Assembly (NCBI RefSeq): GCF_900496995.4 | Contig: NC_044023.1 | Coordinates: 20,034,453 to 20,098,452, forward strand | Length of the DNA: 64,000 nucleotides | From: Aquila chrysaetos chrysaetos | Lineage: Eukaryota > Chordata > Aves > Accipitriformes > Accipitridae | Direction of reading: 5' to 3' | Notes under the pieces: model-generated | What the model was told of the DNA's origin: nothing | Database searches by the model: none | What the model saw: the letters and a program-made list of their open reading frames with translations, nothing else | Translations under genes and position numbers: made by a program | Shown here: positions 35,590-44,700 of the stretch, piece by piece | Layout: every line of letters begins with the position of its first letter | How positions within the stretch are numbered: position 1 is the first letter of the stretch

Positions 35590-37336
35590 CTGCCTGCCCC
35601 TGCCTGCAAACCCTGCCTCGGCAATGCCAACCGAGATTGGTAACGGCATCAAGCCAACGCCATCTAGTTGCTGAGAAGGAAACTAGAAGGTGGAAATCCA
35701 ACTGCCCAGCCATCATCGCCAGGGTATCTCCAGGCTCCTCTGGAGGTGCCCAAGGCGGTGGCACGGCCATGGTGGTGCCTGCTTTGTACCCGACCTGCAG
35801 GCAAAGGAAAGGTTTTGGTGCTCAGGGCGACTGGTCTCCCAGCTGCCCCCTACCCAAATATTGAGGGGAGAAGAACCGTTGAGCAAACTCTCCATCCTTA
35901 AAAATACCTAATCTCACATACTACAGTAAATCAATTTGCTTTGTGTTTGTCATGAGGAGCAGCGGGGTGAGGAATCTAAATCTAAAATTAACCTCATAAA
36001 GCTTATAAACATCAGTGACTATGACTGTAAGTCTGGGGTGGACAGGCATCTTCTCTCATTGTATTTATGCAGGCAATTAGCTTAAAATATATCAGACAGT
36101 ATAAATTATTGCCCAATAGCAATAAGCTCGTAAAAAAAAAAAAACCCTGGAAGACAATTTCTCTTATCCTGAGACTCCTGTTAATGTAAAGAGCCCTTAC
36201 AAGAAAACCCTGCTACATTACATAGTAAAAATGAGAATTTGGTCCCCAATATCACAACAGAAGATTTAAAAAAATTTAACTGTAATAGAACAGAGCCTTG
36301 AACTTCCTAAAACTGAGAAAATAAACCATAGATACTGAGCTGAGAAGCCAGGCATTGGATGAGGCAGTGAGAGAGGCAGCTAACTAGCTGCACATTTATA
36401 ATCTAAGTTTATTGCCTTGATATCTTTCACATGTGATGACTCTTGGGCCATACTCTTCCCTGAGGATAGCTCTGAAGACCACCAAGTTCTCAAGCTCCTT
36501 AGTAACATCCCATTCAGTCTTTTGTATTACTTATAAATAAGCAGCCTTTTTCATACTACATATATGTGGTTTATAATATACATATAATTATGTGGCTTTA
36601 AATAAATGTATTTGTTAATATCATTATATTAATAACAGTGTGTCATATAATAAGGTACCAATATGTAACTAGTATCATATATATGTGTGTGTATAGATGT
36701 ATACACACATGTATATTTGAAATTAATAGGTAGAATAGAAGCAAAGAGAGCCCGTGGTGATTTTTCTCAAGTACAAGTGTGTGTCAACGCCTTCTCAATG
36801 GCTTTTGAAGGCACCAGCGGCTCCCAGCCTCTGGAGCACATCAGGACATTGCTGTTTGACGGCAGGGACCGTGCTGCAGTGATGCACCAGGTGTCCCGAC
36901 ACCAGCTGGTGACATTTTATGCTTGTGATGGGATCTTGTCCAGTTCCACCGAGGTCGGTGCCATTTGCTATGCTCCTGCTCACACACGTAGGCATTGGCA
37001 GGGCTGGGCTGGGGAACTGCTAGAGCTGTTTCAGATCATGTAATGATGCAAAACAGCAACAACAAACTAATAAGAAAACAATCTGGAAATTCTGTAGTAC
37101 TTTCATCCTCGGATTCCCTTCAGCATAATTCTGACAGTAATGTATTTCCTTACGTAGGTACCTGCAGTGCTATTTCCATACAAATGCAAATAGCTGGGTA
37201 TCATAACGCACGGGACGTTTCCCCGCCTTTTCACCACGTATAGTTTTTATGCAATGTGACGTACAGTGCAGTATATTCCTGTTTCTTTGTGCCCTGCCAG
37301 CTCCGGTCCCACAGCCCCCCCCGGTGACACACTCAC

Positions 37337-37463
37337 TCGGTGACTCAAAGGATGGCACTCCTCTCCCCAAATTTCCCATCGGCGTGCACATTCGCAGGCT
37401 GCGGATCCAGAGGCTAACCGCACAGCACATCCCTCCTCCGCACTGCTGGTCTCGGTCGCAGGC
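37337..37463 (-). CDS. PROK2: Prokineticin 2, second coding exon (carries a one-base frameshift)
   Basis: This exon encodes the N-terminal half of the cysteine-rich prokineticin domain. It starts [19 protein letters not shown] and continues through CTPMGNLG, all conserved family motifs with six cysteines in place. The acceptor is ACTCCAG (AG at 37465-37464) and the donor is GTGAGT (GT at 37336-37335). The exon measures 127 bases, whereas the family exon is 126 (42 codons, phase 0 on both sides). After NLG the expected ECHPLSHR continues only in the next frame, so one base is surplus, most simply one G in the GGGG run at 37368-37365. As written, the frame is lost and the later cysteines are not read. 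Everything else is intact, which favours a homopolymer error over decay, but a real allele or pseudogene is not excluded. Confidence 0.93.
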
Positions 37464-38132
37464 CTGGAGTTCAATACAGCATTAGGCAAATAAAATTAAT
37501 AATAAATGTGCTCCAGAAATAGGGCAGATCAGGTGCTCAAGAGCTGCCTCTGGCACCCCGCAAGTTATGATAGCTCGTTAAGGCTGAATAAGAGGGTTTA
37601 AGGCCGATTCGCAATACTCGTATCTCCCATGGATCTGAACGTACAGGCTCCTGGCACGTTTCAGAGTTGAGCCCGGGATGTTTAAAGCCATGACCACATA
37701 CAGAGCTGCTCAGGGCCAAATCCAGGACAGACAGTGATTTACAGTCCCAACTTCTGAGCACTGATGGACCGTGGCACGTCCCATTCTGCCTTCCCAGATC
37801 GGAGCCTGGGTGAGCTCAGGCAGCTGCAAGGACCAAGCGCACCAAACAGTCAGGAATCTTGTCTTATGGAGTAGCTAAGATAGGAAATTTTCCATTAATT
37901 TAAAGACTTTTAAGTGACTATTCCTTCTAATTTCTTATGATAATATCTTATGGTTGAATGCCTTTGCAAATGCAAGACTGCATGATAGTTTTATTAGAGA
38001 AGTCCAAGTGGAAGTAGCTAAAATAGAAGTTTAAATATGGATTCTGTGGTTCTTATCTAGAATTACATGTAACTAAAAGAGGTCTTAAACGTGTAATAGA
38101 AAAACCTTTGCATAAGTGTCCACATCCCAGAA

Positions 38133-38171
38133 AATGCTACTGTGGTAGCATTCCCCCTGCAAGGCAGGGGG
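38133..38171. repeat. Two back-to-back inverted repeats (hairpins)
   Basis: AATGCTAC-TGTG-GTAGCATT (38133-38152) is a perfect 8-base stem with a 4-base loop. It is followed without a gap by CCCCCTGC-AAG-GCAGGGGG (38153-38171), a perfect 8-base stem with a 3-base loop. They lie in PROK2 intron 1 in AT-rich DNA. No known element was recognised. Confidence 0.75.
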
Positions 38172-40473
38172 GAAATATTTCAGCCACTTACCCAATACAG
38201 CTTAGATAAGCACAAACCAAAATGCAAACTACTGGGTATGTTTTAAAAAACCCAAAAACCATGAAGAGCAGTGGACATGTTAGGGTTTGGAAACAGGTTA
38301 CTGCACATCTTTCGCCTATTTTTTAACCAAAAGTTTGTCAGACTTTTTATTATATGAATTTAATGCAAAAACCCAGTCTCCTTTCTCCAGTGAGAAATGC
38401 CATTAGTTAAAGGTTCTAATTACACCCAAAAGGTAAGCTTAATTAACTCACTACACTCTTAATGTCTGACAGGAGGAGTGACAGACCAAAGGCACTGGTC
38501 AGCAGTACATCAACAGGCAACTTGTAAAAATGCACGTAAAAGATGATAACGGCTCTGGGGAAGACTGCGTATCAGAACAAACATTCGCTTGAGGAAAAAA
38601 AACCTTACAGCTCTTACCTCGGGATTTACATGATAAATGCCATTAGACTGTACTCTACTGGGTAAATATTCTAGTTCAACCAGCAGAAGCCTGATCAAAA
38701 TACGTATTTACAGATCAGCCAGTAATTTAGGAAAAAGCTGTTGCATTAGGGTCAAGCCATTAAATAGTGTGCATAACCCAAACAGCTAGCACTCCTCCTA
38801 AACACACATTTTGCTAAGCAGACAGCTCTATGCTACAGGTGAGCCCAGTCACACAGAGTATTTACTTGCAAGACTAATACGACCATAAAATGACCACTAC
38901 AGCCTGCCAAGTAGATAATGTTTATTTCCTAACCTCTCTCTCCCTCTCAAAAAAAAGCACTCTAATGGTCTAATTTTGCTGTAGTCACAAAAAACCTGCA
39001 GGTCCAGTGATTTTGGCCGCCCCTGGCACACCAGTGTCCACTGCTCAGCTGAAGTCACAGGCTCTGCTATTCCTCACCAGTCACCTCCTGACTCCCTTTT
39101 TTTCCCTCAGTTGTATATCTCAAAGCCCATCCATCTCCGTGGGACTGGTCCTGGTTATGTCCTGGCAAGCAAGGGTATCTAAAACACCGTGCTGAAAAAT
39201 TTAGTTTTAAAACTCACACACACATGTATACATCTGGCAGAACTTCTAAGGCTTCCTTTCCAAAAATGTATGACAAGTTTTGAAAATATTCAACCCAAAT
39301 GCTCCTGCCCACACCTTATCTGCAATGTGTAATTCGTGCCGCTACTCCTAACCTTCACAGGACACAACATGAAGGACATTCCTCTTCAGCACCCCATTTA
39401 AACACAGGTTTGTGGAAAATTCAGCTCAAGGAAAAAGTCCCAGGTGAAATGCCAGCTCCAAAGACAACTGAAGTCAGCACATGAACCACCACTGAACCAC
39501 CACTGAATTGAGGAAGGTTTGAAACAAGTCCTTAAATTGCAAAGGAAAAGCACCTTTCAGGCTCAGAGGATGGGAACAGGAACACCTACGTCAGCTCTCA
39601 TCTGAGATTTGCCCATTCATCAGAAGCCAAAAATGCATCAAAGTGCTTTAAGCAGAAATGCACTGCAGTAGTTAATAAAGTAACATTTCCTAGTTCTAAT
39701 CTATTTTTACTTTTTGAATCTGCTTTATCCTTGATCTATTATTCAGTGCTTCACCATTACTTTATTTAATGGATTAATTATGCTTTAAAGGTGTAGCCAC
39801 AACTCTAATAACAGACTTATATAAACTGGTCCTCCATTGCTGGAAACATTTCTACTTAAAAGGAACTTGAAATTCTCAAATATTAAAAAATTTCTTCACA
39901 CTCTTTGCTCTGAAAATTAATCAGTCCTGATCTGACATCCAGAGAAATGCCTACGAGCTGTTTCACGGACTTCAGTGAAGTCCAGACAGGGAGCCTGGAC
40001 AGCCACGGAGTAATCTGCTGCTGCTACAACTTCTGATGGTTACAAAAGACGTGTAAGCTCTCGAAGGAATGCAAGCGCTGAGTTATTAATCCAAAGCAAA
40101 CACTAAAAAAAAAAAAAATCATTTTACTTAAGAGTGATGCAATGCTTTGGGTTAAATAACGACTTTGGGAAAAAAAAATTTTCACAACCAAAGTAAATCT
40201 TAAGCCTAAAAACAACAACAACAATAACAGAGGACTCATTTGCAATGGGTGACTATTGAGGAAAAAAAGCAGCAGAGTCATACTCAAAAAAAAAAAAAGG
40301 GAAAAAAGAAAAAGGCAGTTTTTTTCGATGATTGCAATACCGGTGCCTGCCCTGTAAGCGGTAGGACTGGAGGAGCTGGAGGGACTCGGGGTGCAGAAGC
40401 GGGCAGAGCGGTGCCCGGAGCCGGGTCCCCCCGGGGCAGGTTTGGGGGCAGCCCGGGGCTGGGAGGGGGACCC

Positions 40474-40493
40474 GGGACGGGACGGGACGGGAC
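40474..40493. repeat. GGGAC pentamer repeat, 4 units
   Basis: Four perfect GGGAC units followed by GG. Four G-triplets with two-base spacers fit the simple G-quadruplex pattern on the plus strand, which is the non-transcribed side relative to the PROK2 mRNA being read from minus. Confidence 0.8.
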
Positions 40494-40574
40494 GGCAGCC
40501 TCCAGCCCTGGAGAAGCAGCTGGAGTCTCTGCACACTCACGGACCAGGCTGAAGATACCCCCCCCGCCGAGTCC

Positions 40575-40990
40575 AGGCATCCCTCACCCAACGGGACAGA
40601 CCCCACACCGTGGCATCCCTCACCCCAGAGCCCCGCAAGTCCTGGCATCACCCACCGCAGAGACACCCCCAGCTCCGCGCACCCCTCACCCCAGAGACCC
40701 CCCCCCCCCCCCCCCCCCCCCCAAGCCCCGGCATCGCTCATCCCCTGGCCCAGCCCTCCCTTCCCCGTCCTGCTTATCACTTCTCCCCCCGACACCCCCA
40801 ACTCCAGACATCCCTCACCCCTCCGCGAGTCCCCTCTGTCCTAGCATCACTCACCCCCGCCAGACCCCCGAGAGACCCCCCCCCCCCCCCCGCCCCGGCA
40901 CCCCTCACCCCAGAGAGATCTCCCCCACACCCAGCCACCACTTAGCCCGAGCAGCCCCCCCACGTCCCGCTATCACCCACGGCAGACAGA
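40575..40990. repeat. Degenerate minisatellite in PROK2 intron 1
   Basis: A C-rich unit of about 33-38 bases recurs at least eight times on the plus strand. Each copy contains a version of CATCCCTCACCCCAGAGACC, beginning near 40579, 40613, 40646, 40680, 40732, 40808, 40844, 40899 and 40971. Several copies carry expanded C runs of up to 25. It creates a long proline-rich chance frame on the plus strand. Confidence 0.7.
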
Positions 40991-41127
40991 CCCCCACGTC
41001 CTATATCCCCCCCCCCCACACCTCCTCCAGCCCTCCACCGCAGCCGGCGCAGCTCTTCCCCCCCCCCCCCCGCGACCCCCCAGCTGCCGGTGCCGGGTCC
41101 CGTCGGTGCCGTCCGGCGGGCGCTCAC

Positions 41128-41223
41128 CCCGGTGATGACTGCGCCGTGCCCCGCGGCCGCCACCACCACCAGCAGCAGCAACACCACCGGCAACGACGGC
41201 GGAACGCCGCGCAAGCTCCGCAT
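41128..41223 (-). CDS. PROK2: Prokineticin 2, first coding exon (signal peptide and AVITG)
   Basis: PROK2 is a small secreted cysteine-rich ligand of the receptors PROKR1 and PROKR2, with roles in circadian output, olfactory-bulb and GnRH-neuron development, gut motility and angiogenesis. This exon gives 32 codons: a 27-residue signal peptide (MRSLRGVPPSLP, a Val/Leu core, then AAAGHG) and AVITG. With the Ala that opens exon 2 it forms AVITGA, the exact N-terminal hexapeptide needed for receptor activation, right after the expected cleavage site. The length and the opening MRSL match the mammalian protein. The ATG has A at -3. The donor is ATCACCGGG followed by GTGAGC, in phase 0. A TATA-like box lies about 90 bases upstream. 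Confidence 0.95.
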
Positions 41224-41308
41224 GCTGCCGTCCCGCGGCCGCGCTCCCTAAACGCTCCCCCCGCGGGCGCGGCGCAGCGGAGCCCGGGCGCGGCGGCCGC
41301 CCCTGCCG

Positions 41309-41316
41309 TTATAAAG
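41309..41316 (-). promoter_or_regulatory. PROK2: TATA-like box of PROK2
   Basis: CTTTATAA on the minus strand, in an otherwise GC-rich promoter, 86 bases before the start codon. It would place the transcription start near 41280 and give a 5' UTR of about 55-60 bases. The core TTATAA is palindromic, so direction is inferred from the gene. Confidence 0.6.
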
Positions 41317-41341
41317 CCGGGGGCTGCCGGCGGCGGCAGCG

Positions 41342-41348
41342 TGAGTCA
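41342..41348. promoter_or_regulatory. AP-1 consensus in PROK2 promoter
   Basis: TGAGTCA, about 26 bases upstream of the TATA-like box. It is a perfect AP-1 site in a position typical of a proximal promoter element. Confidence 0.5.
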
Positions 41349-41514
41349 CCCCCCCCCGCCGCCCTGGCACGGCCGCGGACCGCGCAGCCCACCGCGCCCA
41401 GGTGCGCGGCCGCGGGACGGGACGAGACTCTGCGGGTTTTTGGGGTTTTTTTTTGGGGGGGGGGCGGTGGATGGCTGGGGGGGGGCAGTTCAAGGAGACG
41501 TCCCAGGGCTGGTT

Positions 41515-41760
41515 GGGGGGGGGGGGGGGGGGGGTCCCCGAGAATGTAGCGGCATCCCACAGCAGGTCTGGGGGTGGGGGGGGGGTGACAGCCCACAGCA
41601 GGTCTGGGGGGGACGTCCCTCAGGATGTTGGGGACGTTCCTCAGCAGGTCTAGAGGGTGATCCCAGGGCTGGCAGGGGGACATCCCGCAGCAGTTTGGGG
41701 ACATCCCACAGCAGGTCCAGAGGGATCCCCCAGCAGGTTTAGAGCACATCCCGCAGTGGA
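41515..41760. repeat. Degenerate minisatellite upstream of PROK2
   Basis: After a G20 run (41515-41534), a G-rich unit close to CATCCCRCAGCAGGTYTGGG recurs about six to eight times, with spacing of roughly 18-24 bases or its double (CAGCAGGT copies near 41560, 41595, 41642, 41708 and 41731, with weaker copies between them). It lies 300-540 bases upstream of the PROK2 start codon. Confidence 0.65.
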
Positions 41761-44700
41761 GCGGAGGCAGCCCACGGCCACCGGAGCCAGCCTGGAGGCC
41801 TGTCTCGACTCCAGTGCCCATGTCCCCTCTGCTCGTGCTCCTCAAGCTCCCCGGCCTGCAGCAGATCCAGCAGTTCTCCTGCCAGCCCCAGTCCCGATGT
41901 TCCCCCTGTTCCCCGCTGTGAACAGGAACCACCTGCAGCCCCCAACCCAGCCTCTGTGGGCATGTGTGCTGTGGGCATGGCCGTGGAGGGGGGGACACAC
42001 ACAAGCTGCACCTCACCTTGTCTGGGGCAGAGGAGCATCAAAGCAAATTTACCCCACAGACCCTGTAAGGATTGAATCAATCCCGGTTCCTCCTCACTGC
42101 ACCTGGCCCAAGAGGTGCCAACGCTGAATAAAAAAGTAATGCATGTGTACTTCTTCACCTTACTCCTTTGTGGACCTGACTGAGCATCAGGGCGCTCTGG
42201 AGCCCCAAAGCCCTTTGAACTCCTGTTCTCCTGCTCCCCCTCCTGCCTGCGCCTCTCCCCCCTGCCGCAGGCAGCCCCTGCCTGAGCCCTCCCGGGTCCC
42301 GCAGCACCCAGGGACATAAGGAAGAAAACGGCGCTCTCCTTCCGCAGGGCTGGCTCCCACCCGAAGATCCTGCGGGAAGATGGTGGGAACGAGGGGTGAA
42401 GGGGAGGGGGAGCAGGGACCCCATTTCGGAGGCAGAGCACCACTAGCTTCTTCCAGCCCTAATGCCAGGCCAGGGTCTGATTTTTTCAGTCAGCTCCTCT
42501 TTCTAGATGTAAACCGCTTAAATTTAACACAAGCCAAGGTGGTGCTACCTTCGGGCACCTGTGTCCCCTGTGGAGCCAGGACATCAGAGCCCAGTGACCG
42601 TAAAACACAGGCAGAGTTTCCTTCCCTGACTTCCTCTCTCGCTGTTTTTCTTCTCTATTTTCCTTTCCACTTTTCCAGCTCTTCATACTTACTTCTTTTT
42701 ACCTTTCCCCTCCTTCCTCACTCCCTTTTTGTCCCTTTTCCTGCCCCACTTCCATCTCTCCCGTCCCTCTGTGCTGCACCCCCCACCCTGCTGTGTCCCG
42801 TCCTCACACGTAGGTCCCTGTTTTCTCAGATTTTTCAAATTCTCTTTTTCCAAACAGGAAGGCTGAGCCTTTGCAGAGCCCACGTTTCCCCGAGTCCTCA
42901 AACAGTCTCATTCTTCAGCTGAGGCGAGTTTAAGCGCAGCTGAAGGGGAGCGTATAACGCACCGAGTGTCTCGGCACGCTCCCGCTTGGTCCAGTCCCCG
43001 TCAGGAGCTGTCGAATCGATTCGTTAGCGGCATCCCCTGGGGGGGTCAGTCTGTCTGGAGGTGTTTTCATTACAAACATGGCCTTTTTGGGTGCTTATGG
43101 CTATTTTGTAAAAGTGCACTCAAGACAAATACAGGCTGAGTAAATAGAGACTTACTCCAATGATGCTTTAAAGCAAATTGGGATAAGCCAATTTTGACGT
43201 GAAAGTATTAAAAATAACTGGAACAGATCCTTAGCTGTTGTAAACCTGCATGGCTGGCCTGAACCGTCTAAACCAGATGAAGGGATTAGCTTGTTTTCAT
43301 TTTTCTTTGTATCCGAGAAACTAAAAATGAATATAAAAGATGAATGATTATTTTCACAATCCCCAGGTGCCCAGAACTTTAAAAGACAAATTATCATTTT
43401 TAGCTCTAAACCTCTTGATCCTTCAAACCCACTACAGAATCGAGGAGAAATAAATAGCGGGAAGGGAAGAATTTTGTGCAGTTTTACGTAGACTCAGTCA
43501 TTTCTTGTAAAAGCCATTTTGTATAAAAGGTATCATTTATGAAAGGTTGCCCATCATCAGCCTGGAAGGTCAGTGTTGTACATTAAGATGGGTATGCTGT
43601 AGATTTACCAACATCCACCCTAACGCCAATATTCTTACTACCAACTTGCACTACAACTGCTTTGCTATTAGAAGAGATCTTACACATTTATATGGCCTTT
43701 AGGTGACTACAAAATTGTAATGAAACATTAATTAAATCCAATTAAATGACTGCTCTTCTTAAAAAAAGTAAAAGTTGAGGAGGTGAATCTCTGAATTGCA
43801 GTGTCATTACCTCCTAGGTAACTGTTCAGCTACAAAAGTAGTGAAAATCCACAAAGTGGCTTAAATGTAAATCTTCATATTGCCCATCTCACAAATGCAC
43901 CAGAATTTCAGCAGTTCTTTTACTTCTTTGCATCCACTTTGAAGGATAGCCTCATATCAGTTTTCTTAGTTTAAAAGGGTTTTTTGCATAGTTAGATTTT
44001 TACTGAACCAATTCATTCTGAAACATGCAACATTTCTCATAGTATTTCTTTCTGTCCTTGCTGGCACAATACCAAAACCACCCTGGAGTGCACCTGGGGA
44101 CACGAGGGACAGCCCGGTGTATAACCCACCCTACTGCAGAAGCAGCTCTCCAGCCTCTCTCTTACATTACCACAATTAACACAGATACCTTCCCCAATCC
44201 TCCATGCAGATACTTGTCCAACTGCCATCTGCGATTGCTATCCCAGTGTAAATGAATCAACCTCGTAAGAACTTTTTTCCTTGCATGTGAAAGCACCCAG
44301 CGGTAGGATCCGGTGTAGTCACCCTGTAGGCAAGGCTTCAGTGGAGCTGAAGTGGGTTAAGCTTCTCCCCATGAGGGAACCCAAGAAGTCCCATTTTCAG
44401 ATCACCTTCACAAATCCACTAAGCATCTTCTTCTACCACAAAAACTCTAATGTCAGAATTAGGAAATATCACTCCAAATTACTCACAATACTTTAGATTT
44501 GACACAATATGTTAGCGATCATCCGAAAGTCCTCAGTTGCTTTAAGAACCTGGAGTGAAATACCAATTTTTACCTTTCAGCGTGGTTGGTAGCTCTCTCT
44601 GGTTCTCCTCAAAGCCTCAATTTTGCTGAAAGCTAACTGTTTATGAGTAGGCATTCAAATAATTATTTGGCCTATTCAAGTGATAATGCACTACAGAGTT

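Larger units (their letters stand above)
33860..37336 (-). other. PROK2: PROK2 intron 2
   Basis: A 3.48 kb intron between GTGAGT (donor) and CCCCAG (acceptor). It contains a CR1-like remnant (about 34300-34420), a 16-base tandem duplication at 34206-34237, a 14-base tandem duplication from 35562, GC-rich stretches at about 34840-35100 and 35230-35420, and AT-rich DNA at 35900-36700 with a short TA/TG-rich stretch near 36675-36715. Mammals have an alternative basic Lys/Arg-rich 21-codon exon in this intron; I looked for it and did not see one. Confidence 0.8.
37464..41127 (-). other. PROK2: PROK2 intron 1
   Basis: A 3.66 kb intron. Its first 700 bases (40.4-41.1 kb) belong to the CpG island and hold a degenerate minisatellite with a C25 run. 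The rest is AT-rich unique DNA, with two adjacent hairpins at 38133-38171 and a short 11-base tandem duplication at 39482-39503. The donor is GTGAGC directly after ATCACCGGG. Confidence 0.8.
40380..41500. promoter_or_regulatory. PROK2: CpG island over PROK2 exon 1 and promoter
   Basis: A GC- and CpG-dense block spans the promoter, exon 1 and the first 0.7 kb of intron 1. It contains four GGGAC units in a row (40474-40493, a G-quadruplex-capable pattern), long C runs (40698-40722, 40876-40891, 41058-41071) and a TATA-like box. The canonical circadian E-box CACGTG, known from the mammalian PROK2 promoter, is not present in the roughly 300 bases upstream of the start codon. Confidence 0.75.

Noticed and set aside
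33860..37336. Alternative basic exon of PROK2 (the long isoform insert known in mammals)
   Set aside because: I looked on the minus strand for a Lys/Arg-rich, splice-bounded segment of about 63 bases and did not see one.
40240..41742. 500-codon proline-rich frame on the plus strand over PROK2 exon 1
   Set aside because: It is produced by the C-rich minisatellite and runs antisense through a verified PROK2 exon; no domain.
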